DNA of 64,000 bases, from NCBI RefSeq assembly GCF_046845755.1, contig NZ_CP177357.1:1674001-1738000 (forward strand). Direction: 5' to 3'. Under the pieces are notes generated by a model, which saw nothing but the letters and a program-made list of their open reading frames with translations, searched no databases and was not told the DNA's origin. This DNA comes from Rubrivirga sp046845755 (lineage in GTDB: Bacteria; Bacteroidota; Rhodothermia; Rhodothermales; Rubricoccaceae). Positions 9,273 through 17,299 of this stretch are shown here, one piece after another. Every line of letters begins with the position of its first letter. Position 1 is the stretch's first letter. Position numbers and translations under genes: made by a program.

Positions 9273-10091
9273 ATGCGTCTCCCCCTACTCTCGCTTGTTC
9301 TGCTCGCGGCCCTCACTCCCGCGAGCGCCCAAGGCGTGCTCGGCGACGACGGCATTTACGTGCTCGCAGAGACGCCCCCGGCGCCGGTCGGCGGGATGGC
9401 CGCCATCGCCGACGCGATCGTCTACCCGGACGCCGCGATCGACGCCGAAGCCGAGGGCACGGTCGTGCTGATGTTCGTCGTCCAGCCCGACGGGTCGCTT
9501 GCGGACGTGACCGTCGCGCGCGCCCCCCACCCAGCCCTGGGGGACGCGGCCCTGGCGGCGCTCGCGAGCGTCGGCTATACCCCCGGCCTCGTCGCCGACG
9601 CGGCGGTCCCGACACGGGTGAGCCTGCCGCTCCGGTTCGTCCTCCCGGAGCCTGTGGCGGACGCCGGGCCGGAGGGGGTCGAACTGGACGCCGGGCTCGG
9701 GTCGTCGCCGGCCGTCCCGATCGGCGGGTGGGAGCGGCTCTTCCGTACCATCGACTGGCCCGACGAGGCGGCCGGCAGCGGCGTCGAGGGCGTGTTCACG
9801 ATCGCCGTTGACGTGGACGAGCAGGGCCACGTGGCGAACGCCGAGATCGTCGCCTCTGACGTCACGCGCGACGAGGGCCGTCTCGACGTCATCGCCCGCC
9901 CCCGGCGCAACCCGGCCGGCCAGCTCCGCAACGTCGACTCGCGCCCGACGGTGTCGTCGGTGCAGCGCGCGATGGAGCAGGCCATCTTGCGGACCGTGAT
10001 CCCCCAGCGGTTCGTGCCCGAGGTCCGCGACGGCGATGTGGTCGCCGGGCGCGCCCTCTACACCTTCGAACTCTACATCCCCGGTCGCTGA
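9273..10091 (+). CDS. Secreted protein with two TonB C-terminal-like domains (paralogue 1)
   Basis: A 272-residue exported protein. The ATG at 9273 starts a signal peptide (RLPLLSLVLLAALTPASAQ); in-frame codons upstream precede the promoter box and are unlikely to be used. The first TonB_C-like domain (about 35-125) has IVYPDAAIDAEAEGTVV and FVVQPDGSLADVTVARAPH; a second, more divergent copy (about 150-270) has GVFTIAVDVDEQGHVANAEI and QRFVPEVRDGDVVAGRALY. There is no N-terminal membrane anchor and no proline-rich spacer, so it is not a standard ExbBD-linked TonB. A tandem paralogue follows two bases later. Confidence 0.8.
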   Translation: MRLPLLSLVLLAALTPASAQGVLGDDGIYVLAETPPAPVGGMAAIADAIVYPDAAIDAEAEGTVVLMFVVQPDGSLADVTVARAPHPALGDAALAALASVGYTPGLVADAAVPTRVSLPLRFVLPEPVADAGPEGVELDAGLGSSPAVPIGGWERLFRTIDWPDEAAGSGVEGVFTIAVDVDEQGHVANAEIVASDVTRDEGRLDVIARPRRNPAGQLRNVDSRPTVSSVQRAMEQAILRTVIPQRFVPEVRDGDVVAGRALYTFELYIPGR

Positions 10092-10093
10092 TT

Positions 10094-10864
10094 ATGCGCT
10101 TCGTCCTCGTTCTTCTTCTGGCCGCTCCCGCCCTCAGCGCGCAGGTGCTGGGCGACGACGGGGTGTACGTACTCGCGGAGACCGCCCCCGCACCGGTCGG
10201 CGGGATGGCGGCCATCGCCGACGCGCTCGTCTACCCCGAGGCGGCCCTCGCCTCCGAAGCGGAGGGCACCGTCGTGCTCACGTTCGTCGTGGACCCCGAC
10301 GGGTCGGTCCGCGACGCCGTCGTCGCACGAGCGCCTCATGCCGCACTGGGAGAAGCCGCGCTGGCAGCCGTCGCCACCCTCCCGTTCACGGCTGGGCTCG
10401 TGGGCGACGAGCCGGTCGCGACGCGGATGAGCCTGCCGATCCGATTCGTGCTCCCTGAGACCGAACCGGAGTGGGCCGATCAGCCCGCCTCGCCCGTCGG
10501 CGGGTGGGAGCGCGTGTTCGAGCCGTCCGCCTGGCCGCCACGGCTTCAAGGCTCCGAGACGGAGTACACGTTCACCCTGTTTGCGGACATCGACGCCGAG
10601 GGGCATGTGACGGACGCCTCGATCCGAGCCGTGGAGAGCGAGGGGGGGCGGATCCGCACCCAGCAAGTGATCATCGCGGAAGAGGAGGTGCCCATGCATT
10701 TGCAGGAGGGCCGCCAGCTCCGCGCGGAAGGCGAGGCCGCCCGCGAGCAGATGCTGCTCGACATGGTCCGCGCCGCGCGCTTTACCCCGGAGATCCGCGA
10801 CGGCCAGGCGGTCGCGAGCCAGATCGAGGTGGTTCTGACAGTCTCGCCGTCGAGCGGGTCGTAA
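10094..10864 (+). CDS. Secreted protein with two TonB C-terminal-like domains (paralogue 2)
   Basis: A 256-residue tandem paralogue of the preceding protein, separated by two bases. It has a signal peptide (RFVLVLLLAAPALSAQ) and the same opening VLGDDGVYVLAE and PAPVGGMAAIADALVYPEAA. The first TonB_C-like repeat contains EGTVVLTFVVDPDGSV; the second contains YTFTLFADIDAEGHVTDASI and ARFTPEIRDGQAVASQIEV. The pair arose by gene duplication on top of an internal domain duplication. The last 83 bases overlap the convergent molybdenum-carrier-like gene. Confidence 0.8.
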   Translation: MRFVLVLLLAAPALSAQVLGDDGVYVLAETAPAPVGGMAAIADALVYPEAALASEAEGTVVLTFVVDPDGSVRDAVVARAPHAALGEAALAAVATLPFTAGLVGDEPVATRMSLPIRFVLPETEPEWADQPASPVGGWERVFEPSAWPPRLQGSETEYTFTLFADIDAEGHVTDASIRAVESEGGRIRTQQVIIAEEEVPMHLQEGRQLRAEGEAAREQMLLDMVRAARFTPEIRDGQAVASQIEVVLTVSPSSGS

Positions 10865-11303
10865 CGAGCGCAGCCCCCAGCCAGGCGAGCGCATCGCCGT
10901 AGACGCCGGGCGCCTCGCTCTCGCGAGGCCCGGCCACATTGAGCCGCTGGATCGACTCTCGCGCGAGCCACGCCAGCGCCGCCGCTGGGTCGCTCGACGG
11001 GTCGGACACGAACACAGGGCGCCCGAGCCGCTGGGCTTCGGCGACCGCTAGCGCTGTCCCGCCCGTCACTGGCCCCGGCGCGAGCACGAGCAGTGCGTCC
11101 GACACGGCGACGTTGCGGCGGGTCCGCTCGGCGGGGTCGGCCGATGCCGTCTCGCGCAACGGGTACCGCGCGTCGATGGGCCCGTCCTCGGCCCACCGTC
11201 CTGCCGGACACCACCCGGCGACCTCAAAACCGGACGCCAGCGCCGCGTCGAGGGCGGCGCGGTCGACGCCCGACTGGCCTCCGGAGACGATGACGAGCGG
11301 CAT
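10782..11303 (-). CDS. Putative molybdenum carrier-like protein (Rossmann fold, LOG-like)
   Basis: A 173-residue cytoplasmic protein. The opening IVSGGQSGVDRAALDAA and the later motif VLAPGPVTGGTALAVAEA match the putative molybdenum-carrier family, a nucleotide-binding Rossmann fold related to LOG/DprA folds. The segment RLNVAGPRESEAPGVYGDAL is also typical. The start is ATG at 11303. The last 28 residues (after about 145) lie antisense to the end of the upstream plus-strand gene, and this proline/arginine-rich tail is probably not part of the conserved domain. The substrate is unproven. Confidence 0.8.
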   Translation of the reverse strand: MPLVIVSGGQSGVDRAALDAALASGFEVAGWCPAGRWAEDGPIDARYPLRETASADPAERTRRNVAVSDALLVLAPGPVTGGTALAVAEAQRLGRPVFVSDPSSDPAAALAWLARESIQRLNVAGPRESEAPGVYGDALAWLGAALVTTRSTARLSEPPRSGSRPPGRRGSPG

Positions 11304-11400
11304 CTGTGGCGAATGTGTGGCGAGACCGTGGCGCCGCGACCGGCGGCACGCCTGTTGAACGAAGCGCACCCGTCCCCCGTTCACTGGACCCAATCCCACC

Positions 11401-12021
11401 ATGACCTTGCTCCTCTCTCGCACCCTCGCCCTGCTGGCCCTCGTGCTGGCCGTCCCCGTCGCCCAGGCCCAGTCGCCCGAGGCCGTCGCCCGCCAGCTCC
11501 AGACCCGCTACGGCGCGCTCGAGTCGCTCCAGGCCCGCTTTGTCCAGACCGCCGGCGGCCAGCGCCTCGAGGGCACCCTGTCCGTCCGCGACCAGGCGTT
11601 CCGGCTCGACTTGGGCAGCCAGGTGCTCGTGACCGACGGCGGCACGCTGTGGTCGTACTCGCGCGACGACGCCCAGGTCGTCGTGCAGGACTACGACCCC
11701 GCGCGCGTCGGCTTCAACGTCGGCCAGCTGTTTACCGACTACCTCAGCGTGTTCCGCGCGACGGCGGCCACCAAGGCCCGCATCGGCGGCGTGGCCCACG
11801 ACGTGCTGACGCTGCGCCCGCGCCAGGCCGGCTCGTCGGTCCGCGACGCGACGCTGTACGTCCGCTCCTCCGACGCCGTCCCGACGCGCGTCCGCGTCCA
11901 CGACGTCAACGGCGGCACGCTGGCGTTTGACCTGCGCGAGGTGCGCCGGAACGCGCCGCTGGCGGCGTCGACGTTCCGCTTCGCCGCCCCGCGCGGGACG
12001 GAAGTCGTCGACCTCCGCTAA
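11401..12021 (+). CDS. lolA: Outer-membrane lipoprotein carrier LolA-like protein
   Basis: Periplasmic carrier that shuttles lipoproteins from LolCDE to the outer membrane. It has 206 residues, with a signal peptide (LALLALVLAVPVAQAQ) and then SPEAVARQLQTRYGALESLQ and ARFVQT, the standard LolA opening. The middle shows the half-barrel pattern TLSVRDQAFRLDL and LWSYSRDDAQVVVQDYDP, and the end has LREVRRNAPLAASTFRF. Lgt (16302-17267) and several lipobox proteins in this window fit an active lipoprotein pathway. An intrinsic terminator follows directly. Confidence 0.9.
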   Translation: MTLLLSRTLALLALVLAVPVAQAQSPEAVARQLQTRYGALESLQARFVQTAGGQRLEGTLSVRDQAFRLDLGSQVLVTDGGTLWSYSRDDAQVVVQDYDPARVGFNVGQLFTDYLSVFRATAATKARIGGVAHDVLTLRPRQAGSSVRDATLYVRSSDAVPTRVRVHDVNGGTLAFDLREVRRNAPLAASTFRFAAPRGTEVVDLR

Positions 12022-12064
12022 GTCTCTGCCGAGCGCGCCCGAACCGCGCCGCAGCCGTGTCGTT

Positions 12065-12101
12065 GGGCGCGGGGCCCCTCCCGGGCTCCGCGCCCTTTTT
12101 T
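12065..12101 (+). terminator. Intrinsic terminator after lolA
   Basis: Stem gggcgcgg (12065-12072) pairs with ccgcgccc (12088-12095), with extra inner pairing, and is followed by six T. It ends only seven bases before the ATG of the next gene, so the downstream gene either has a promoter overlapping this hairpin or depends on read-through. Confidence 0.8.
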
Positions 12102-12108
12102 GTCCCCG

Positions 12109-13125
12109 ATGTCCGACACCGCCAAGCGACTCCTCTCTCTCGCCGTCAGCCTCGGCCTGGGCGGAGGGCTGCTGTGGCTCGCGCTCCGCGACGCGGACCT
12201 GGGAGCCGTCGCACAGGCGCTGGCGCAAGGCGAGTGGGTCTGGTTCCTCCCGTTCGTGCTCGTGAGCCTGCTGTCGATCGTGGTCCGGGCGTGGCGCTGG
12301 GGGCTGCTCATCGACGCGCTCCCCGACCGCGACCGCCCCGTCTCGCTCCAGATCACGACCGCGTCCGTCGCCATCGGGTACCTCGTCAACTACGCCGCAC
12401 CGCGTCTCGGCGAGCTGGCGCGGGCGGCGAACGTGTCGCGCCGGGCGGAGGCCCCGTTCTCGGCCGTCGTCGGGACGGTCGTCGCCGAGCGTGTGCTCGA
12501 CGTCGTGGCCCTGGCGCTCGTGCTGCTGTCGGTCGCGCTGATCTTCGGCGACCGCGTGGGCGGGCTGCTCGCGATCGCCGGTGAGGGGCTGGTGGCCTCG
12601 GCGTCGGCGCTGCCGGTCTGGGCCGTCGTGCTGGGTGGGCTGACGCTCGTCGCGATCGGGCTCGGCGCCGTCTGGCTACTCCGGCGGGGCCGTGGGACGC
12701 TGGCCGACCTGCTCGCGCAGTTCCGCGACGGCTTCGCGTCCGTGCTCCGCACCCGCAGGCCCGGCGCGGTCCTGCTGTCGACCGTGCTCCTGTGGGTCTG
12801 CTACGGCGCGATGTCCGACCTCCCGATGCGCCTGCTCGGGCTCGACGAGGCGTACGGGCTGGGCTTCGTCGACGCGTGGGCGGTGATGGCGATCGGCGGG
12901 ATCGGGATGGCGCTGCCGTCGCCGGGCGGGACCGGCTCGTTCCACTACGCGACGGTCCAGGCGCTCACGCTGCTGTTCGCCGTCGCCGTGACACCGGCAG
13001 CGACGTACGCCCTGCTCGTCCACGCCTCGGGCGTCGTGTTCTACTGCGTGCTCGGCGTCGTCGCGCTAGCCGTCCAGGGCACGTCCCTTGGTGCCCTGAC
13101 GGGCGCCGCCCGGGAGGCGGCGTGA
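12109..13125 (+). CDS. Flippase-like integral membrane protein (LPG synthase TM-region / UPF0104 family)
   Basis: A 338-residue polytopic membrane protein of the lysylphosphatidylglycerol synthase transmembrane-region family, whose members are linked to lipid or glycan precursor flipping. Visible hallmarks are VRAWRWGLLIDALPDRD and ASVAIGYLVNYAAPRLGELARA near the N-terminus, AERVLDVVALALVLLSVAL, and GGIGMALPSPGGTGSFHYAT near the C-terminus. Seven to eight membrane segments are apparent. The ATG at 12109 is preferred to a TTG at 12100 that lies inside the lolA terminator T-run. It overlaps the next gene by four bases (GTGA). Confidence 0.88.
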   Translation: MSDTAKRLLSLAVSLGLGGGLLWLALRDADLGAVAQALAQGEWVWFLPFVLVSLLSIVVRAWRWGLLIDALPDRDRPVSLQITTASVAIGYLVNYAAPRLGELARAANVSRRAEAPFSAVVGTVVAERVLDVVALALVLLSVALIFGDRVGGLLAIAGEGLVASASALPVWAVVLGGLTLVAIGLGAVWLLRRGRGTLADLLAQFRDGFASVLRTRRPGAVLLSTVLLWVCYGAMSDLPMRLLGLDEAYGLGFVDAWAVMAIGGIGMALPSPGGTGSFHYATVQALTLLFAVAVTPAATYALLVHASGVVFYCVLGVVALAVQGTSLGALTGAAREAA

Positions 13126-13526
13126 CCGGACGCCACCTCGCGGCGGGCGCAATCGGGCTCGCCGGGCTCGCGCTCGCCATCGTGTTGCTCGCGCGCGAGT
13201 CCGGCCCACTTGCGGCCCCCGACGCCCGTGTGATGGTCGGAGATGCCACGGCCACTCTGCTGGACACCGTCTCGATTCGGGGTCGCCGCGTCGAGGCCTC
13301 GCTCGACGGGCATGTGACTGAGATCGACGCCGACGAGACGGTTTGGCTCTCCGTGGCCGGCGACGCGTTCCCGCTCCGGTTCGACGACGGGCACGGACTC
13401 GAGGTCGAAGACCGGGTGCTGGTGGTCGGCCGCCTGCGCGCCCGGGGCGGGCGCCGCTGGCTCGACGTGTCGGCGTGGTCGGTCGTGGTGGCGGACGTGC
13501 GGGCACCGTCGGGCGCCGGGCTCTAA
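13122..13526 (+). CDS. Membrane-anchored small protein with a possible OB-like beta domain
   Basis: A 134-residue protein that I do not recognise. Its GTG start overlaps the flippase-like gene stop (GTGA). One N-terminal membrane helix or signal anchor (LAAGAIGLAGLALAIVLLA) is followed by an all-beta-looking exported domain, VSIRGRRVEASLDGHVTEID and ETVWLSVAGDAFPLRFDDG, ending with RRWLDVSAWSVVVADV. The strand pattern and 'VLVVGRLRARGG' suggest an OB-fold, which is an inference. The coupling suggests it works with, or simply rides with, the flippase-like protein. Confidence 0.65.
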   Translation: MTGRHLAAGAIGLAGLALAIVLLARESGPLAAPDARVMVGDATATLLDTVSIRGRRVEASLDGHVTEIDADETVWLSVAGDAFPLRFDDGHGLEVEDRVLVVGRLRARGGRRWLDVSAWSVVVADVRAPSGAGL

Positions 13527-13570
13527 CCATTCACGTACGGACTGAGACCGTTCGCAAGGGTGGGATGGGA

Positions 13571-13600
13571 TTGACACAGCATGCGGGGGTACCGTGCTAT
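13571..13600 (+). promoter_or_regulatory. TTGACA-18-TGCTAT promoter candidate for the 82-residue protein gene
   Basis: A consensus TTGACA (13571-13576) and TGCTAT (13595-13600) are separated by 18 bases, 26 bases before the ATG at 13627. It is the only perfect TTGACA box noticed upstream of a gene in this window; other genes show the TAnnTT box instead. Confidence 0.45.
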
Positions 13601-13626
13601 CAACAGACCCGCCGCCCCTACCCGAT

Positions 13627-13875
13627 ATGGAGATCACGCTCGACCGAAACCCCCTCGGCGACCTCGTCCCGGACGAGATCTATCAGGTGCTCGCCCAGCA
13701 CAACCTGCTCAACGAGAAGGGCGTCCGCGACTACAAGATCCGGCAGCAGTTCCGCTCCATGCGCGGCGAGGACGTACCCGCCTACGAGGCCATCGAGGAG
13801 CTGCGCGAGCAGCACCCCTACCTCCAGTTCGACACGATCCGCAAGATCGTCTACGGGCTTCGGCGCCGCTCCTAG
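13627..13875 (+). CDS. Small hypothetical protein (82 residues)
   Basis: A small soluble protein beginning MEITLDRNPLGDLVPDEIYQ. It is rich in charged residues, with helix-like segments VLAQHNLLNEKGVRDYKIRQ and AIEELREQHPYLQFDTIRKI, and a basic end YGLRRRS. The N-terminal part suggests a small helical DNA- or protein-binding fold, but no family is recognised. It stands alone between its own promoter candidate and a strong terminator, as expected for a well-expressed monocistronic gene. The ATG at 13627 is chosen because the upstream in-frame ATG lies within the promoter region. Confidence 0.75.
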   Translation: MEITLDRNPLGDLVPDEIYQVLAQHNLLNEKGVRDYKIRQQFRSMRGEDVPAYEAIEELREQHPYLQFDTIRKIVYGLRRRS

Positions 13876-13969
13876 GCGCCCCGGCCGCGCCTCCTCCCGC
13901 GCGGCCCGACGAGTCTCCCCATGGGTTGGGTGAGAAACGGGCCCGGCTCGGCCGGCCCGACAGAGGGAA

Positions 13970-14003
13970 GGCGGGGTGGCCCCGGGCCGCCCCGCCTTTT
14001 TTT
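13970..14003 (+). terminator. Intrinsic terminator after the 82-residue protein gene
   Basis: A 12-bp stem (13970-13981 with 13985-13996, one G-T pair) is followed by seven T. It lies about 95 bases after the stop codon, in the gap before the convergent rlmB gene. Confidence 0.85.
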
Positions 14004-14024
14004 GTGCGAGCGGCTCGCGAGCGT

Positions 14025-14807
14025 CTAGTCCTCCCGCGTCCGGACCGCCGCGAACAGGGCGATGCCGGCCGCCACGGACGCGTTGAGCGAGTCAACCGGC
14101 CCCCGCATCGGGATCGACGCCAGCACGTCGCAGGCCTGGCGGACGCCCGTCCGCAGGCCGCTGCCCTCGTTGCCGATCACGATCGCGACCGGGCGGTCCC
14201 AGTCGTAGTCCCAGACGGTCGTGGCCTCGGCCGAGCCGGGGTCGTCGGCCAGCCCGATCACCCAGTAGCCGCGCTCCTTGAGGTTCTGGATCGCGTCGGT
14301 GAGGTTGCCCGTCCGCGCGATCGGGAGCTGAAGCGCCGTGCCGGCGCTCGCCTTGACAGCGACGGCCGACAGCGGGGCCATGTGGCGCTCCGGCACGATC
14401 GCGCCCGCCGCGCCGGCCGCGACGGCGCTCCGCAAGATCGCCCCGAAGTTGCGCGGGTCCTCGATCTCGTCGAGCACGACGAGCACCGGCTTCCACGCCC
14501 GCACGTCGTCGAGCGTCGGCGCGACGCCCGCCAGCATGTCGTCGAGGTCACGGTACGCGACCGGGGCGACGACGGCGACCACGCCCTGGTGCTCGACCTG
14601 GGGCGCGAGCGCGTCGATCTTCTGGCGCGGCACCATCTGGGCCGGGACGCCCGCGGCCTTGGAGGCGCGGCGGATCGCGTCGATCGCACTCCCGTGGACG
14701 CCCTTCTGGAGGTACACCTTTTCGATCCGCCCGTCGGCGCGGTCCAGCGCCTCGCGGACGGGGTGGCGGCCGGCGAGGACGTCGGTGCGGGATTCTCGGC
14801 GGGCCAT
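14025..14807 (-). CDS. rlmB: 23S rRNA (guanosine-2'-O)-methyltransferase RlmB-type (TrmH/SpoU family)
   Basis: SAM-dependent 2'-O-methyltransferase of the SpoU (SPOUT) class, 260 residues. The N-terminal substrate-binding domain starts DVLAGRHPVREALDR. The catalytic knot has motif 1 LDEIEDPRNFGAILRSAVAAG, motif 2 VAIVIGNEGSGLRTGVRQAC and motif 3 SIPMRGPVDSLNASVAAGIA. This pattern fits the RlmB/YjfH subgroup acting on 23S G2251, although the exact target is inferred. A second, shorter SpoU protein lies at 53347-53820. Confidence 0.9.
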   Translation of the reverse strand: MARRESRTDVLAGRHPVREALDRADGRIEKVYLQKGVHGSAIDAIRRASKAAGVPAQMVPRQKIDALAPQVEHQGVVAVVAPVAYRDLDDMLAGVAPTLDDVRAWKPVLVVLDEIEDPRNFGAILRSAVAAGAAGAIVPERHMAPLSAVAVKASAGTALQLPIARTGNLTDAIQNLKERGYWVIGLADDPGSAEATTVWDYDWDRPVAIVIGNEGSGLRTGVRQACDVLASIPMRGPVDSLNASVAAGIALFAAVRTRED

Positions 14808-14916
14808 CGGAGGAATGGGGAACGAGGAAAGGGAACGGGAAGATGCAAGCGGACAGAGGGACGCCGGGCGTTCGCCGCGCGAGGATGGCCGGAACTTTCC
14901 ACCATCCGCCCCTCCC

Positions 14917-16305
14917 CTATCCCGCCAACTCGTCGAGGCGATTCACCAGCCGAGGCGCCCAGGCCTCGTGCTCCGGTTTCATCAGCACGCTCCGGAGCAC
15001 CCGCGCGGCCTCGGCGTCGCGGTTGAGGCCGGGGAAGGCGGTCGCCAGCCGGTCGGCGGACAGGCGGTACAGGCTCACGAACACGGGGTCGTCGGGGTCG
15101 TCCATCCCGCGCTGGAAGGCGGCGGCGCTGCGGCGGTCGATCTCGGAGACGGACACCGAGTCGGGCGCGTAGACGACGATGTCGGTCTCGGGCGCCAGCA
15201 CGGGCGCCAGGTGCGCGGACTCCCCGAGCAGCCCGTGGAACGACCGCGCCGCGCGCAGGCCGGCCGCGAGGATCAGACCGAGCCCGTCGTCGGCCGCGAG
15301 CGGGAGCGCCTTGAGTGTCAGCCACAGCGCGCCGGCGGCGGCGCCAGGGCGCGAGCACTCGAGGCTGATCTCGCCGAGGTGCAGCTTGTCGGACGTGAAG
15401 TAGGTGTAGGGCGAGTCGTGCCGGTAGTGGCGGCCGACGGCGGGGTCCGAAAACAGGACGGCGCCGCAGCCATACGGCTGGAGCCCGTGCTTGTGCGGGT
15501 CGACGACGACCGAGTCGGCGTCGGCGATGGCGCGGAAGTGGCGGGCGGGAAAGTCGCGCGGCGCCGCGCCGTCCGCGAGCAGGCGGAAAAAGCCGCCGTA
15601 CGCGGCGTCGATGTGGACGCGCGCGCCGTGCGCGCGGCACAGCGGGATGGCCTCGGCGATCGGGTCGACGGAGCCCAGCCCGGTCGTCGTCGCCGTGAGC
15701 ACGACGGTCCCGATGTCGCCCCGGAGGAGTGTGTCGTTGAGCGCGTCGAGGTCGATCCGCCCCGCGCCGTCGCTGGCGACCGTCGCGCAGTCGACGCCCA
15801 AGACGTGCGCCATCCGGGCGTGCGTGTAGTGGCCCTCGGCGCTAACCGCGATCCCCTTCCCCCCCGTCTCCTCGCGAGCAATGAAGAGCGCTTCGAGGTT
15901 GGCGACCGTCCCGCCGCCGGTGAGGTGGCCGAGCGGGGTCTCGAACCCGAACATCGCGCCGAGGTCGGCGATCACCTCTTTCTCCATCGCGCTCGTCGGC
16001 GGCCCCCCGTCGAGCGCGTGGTTGTTGGGGTTGATGCGCGCGGCGATCGCGTACGCCGCGAGCGCGATGGGGTGCGGCGGCTTGAGCATCTGCCCGGCGT
16101 AGCGCGGGTGACCGAACGGATACATCCCGGGCGTCTCACCTCGGGGCGGCGCCGTCATCCGGAACAGATATTCGTCGACCGCGCCTGCCAGCCGGTCGGC
16201 GTCGACGGCCTGCGACGGGTGCGGCTCGAACGCGCCGAACCCGGCGTCCCAGGCGTCGAGCGCGGCATAGCCGTCGCGGACCAAGGCGAGCGGGTCCGGG
16301 ATCAC
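14917..16305 (-). CDS. Pyridoxal-phosphate-dependent group II amino-acid decarboxylase
   Basis: A 462-residue PLP enzyme of the group II decarboxylase family (glutamate, aromatic amino acid and tyrosine decarboxylases). The Schiff-base lysine is Lys272 in VVDPHKHGLQPYGCGAV. Other signatures are FGHPRYAGQMLKPPHPIAL, GHLTGGGTVANLEALFIARE, and VHIDAAYGGFFR with the PLP-binding Asp. The substrate cannot be assigned from sequence alone; the N-terminus lacks the long extension of plant or animal enzymes. Its GTG start overlaps the lgt stop by four bases (GTGA), so it is translated from the lgt message. Confidence 0.9.
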   Translation of the reverse strand: MIPDPLALVRDGYAALDAWDAGFGAFEPHPSQAVDADRLAGAVDEYLFRMTAPPRGETPGMYPFGHPRYAGQMLKPPHPIALAAYAIAARINPNNHALDGGPPTSAMEKEVIADLGAMFGFETPLGHLTGGGTVANLEALFIAREETGGKGIAVSAEGHYTHARMAHVLGVDCATVASDGAGRIDLDALNDTLLRGDIGTVVLTATTTGLGSVDPIAEAIPLCRAHGARVHIDAAYGGFFRLLADGAAPRDFPARHFRAIADADSVVVDPHKHGLQPYGCGAVLFSDPAVGRHYRHDSPYTYFTSDKLHLGEISLECSRPGAAAGALWLTLKALPLAADDGLGLILAAGLRAARSFHGLLGESAHLAPVLAPETDIVVYAPDSVSVSEIDRRSAAAFQRGMDDPDDPVFVSLYRLSADRLATAFPGLNRDAEAARVLRSVLMKPEHEAWAPRLVNRLDELAG

Positions 16306-17267
16306 GCGGCCTCGACGGCGGGCGCCGACTCACGGGTGTCGTCGCGGCGCTTCGATGTGAGCGCGAGCCCAACCAGGCCGGCGGCGATGAAGCCGAGCGA
16401 GATGAGCTGCGACTGCGGCAGGCCAAAGGCCGCCTCCGGGTTGACGCGGATAAACTCGATGGTGAAGCGCTGGAGGCCCGCGAACACGCCGTAGAGCGAG
16501 ATCAGCCACCCGGCCTGGAACGGGTTCTTGCGCAGCGCCCACAGGATCGCCGCGAGCACGCCCGCCATCGCGAACTCGTAGAGCATGGTCGGATACACGC
16601 CTGTCGGGTTCTCTAAGAGGCACTCCGCGCCGCGCTGCGTCGCGTTGAAGACCACGGGGTCGACGCCGCCCATAAAGTTGTTCGGGAACGTCTCGCTCCA
16701 CAGGAAGCCCGGGATCCAGCCCGGCTTGTTGGCCAGCGACGAGCACACGCCCCAGTCGCCGTCGCCGGAGAGGTAGCACCCAATCCGGCCGATCCCGTAC
16801 GCCAGCATGAGGCCGGGCGCGGTCGCGTCGGCGAGGTGGGCCCGGTGGACGCCCTTGCGCTTGGCGTACCACAGAATCGCGACGCTGCCCAGCAGGATGC
16901 CGCCGTAGACCGTCAGCCCGGAGCCCGAGAAGAACATCCCGACGGGGTCGGCGGTGAACTCGTCCCAGTAGTCGAGGATGTGGAACAGCTTGGCGCCGAG
17001 GACGCCGAAGCAGCCGGCCATCAGCGCCATGTTCCACAGCAGCGCCGAGGGGCTCGTGCTGGCGACGCGCTCGCGCCCCTTGGCATCCTTCACCTTGGCC
17101 TTGACCGACGCCATCCACCCCAGCGCGTACCGGCGGTCGACCTCGATCCGCGTCATGGCCGTGGCGACCAGGATCGCGATCGCGACCATCAGCCCGAACG
17201 AGTACATCGGGATCGGGAACTCGAACCCGAACAGGTCGCGGGTGATGTCGCTGATGCGGGGGTACAT
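16302..17267 (-). CDS. lgt: Prolipoprotein diacylglyceryl transferase Lgt
   Basis: Inner-membrane enzyme that transfers diacylglycerol to the lipobox Cys of prolipoproteins. It has 321 residues and about seven membrane segments. The family signature is clear at YGIGRIGCYLSGDGDWG, with the N-terminal PIPMYSFGLMVAIAIL and the C-terminal YEFAMAGVLAAILWALRK. A hydrophilic insert after the first helices (WMASVKAKVKDAKGRERVAS) is longer than in E. coli Lgt. It lies 32 bases downstream of hisS and overlaps the decarboxylase gene. The substrates in this window include the lipobox proteins at 28558, 29097, 52708 and 61543. Confidence 0.95.
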   Translation of the reverse strand: MYPRISDITRDLFGFEFPIPMYSFGLMVAIAILVATAMTRIEVDRRYALGWMASVKAKVKDAKGRERVASTSPSALLWNMALMAGCFGVLGAKLFHILDYWDEFTADPVGMFFSGSGLTVYGGILLGSVAILWYAKRKGVHRAHLADATAPGLMLAYGIGRIGCYLSGDGDWGVCSSLANKPGWIPGFLWSETFPNNFMGGVDPVVFNATQRGAECLLENPTGVYPTMLYEFAMAGVLAAILWALRKNPFQAGWLISLYGVFAGLQRFTIEFIRVNPEAAFGLPQSQLISLGFIAAGLVGLALTSKRRDDTRESAPAVEAA

Positions 17268-17286
17268 GCGCGTCGGTGGGTGAGCC

Positions 17287-17294
17287 GGAAGGTA
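17287..17294 (-). promoter_or_regulatory. TACCTTCC promoter box for lgt
   Basis: The minus-strand octamer TACCTTCC lies 19 bases before the lgt ATG, overlapping the hisS-lgt gap and the first bases of the hisS 3' end. It is a member of the recurring TAnnTT box set. Confidence 0.45.
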
Positions 17295-17299
17295 ACGGG

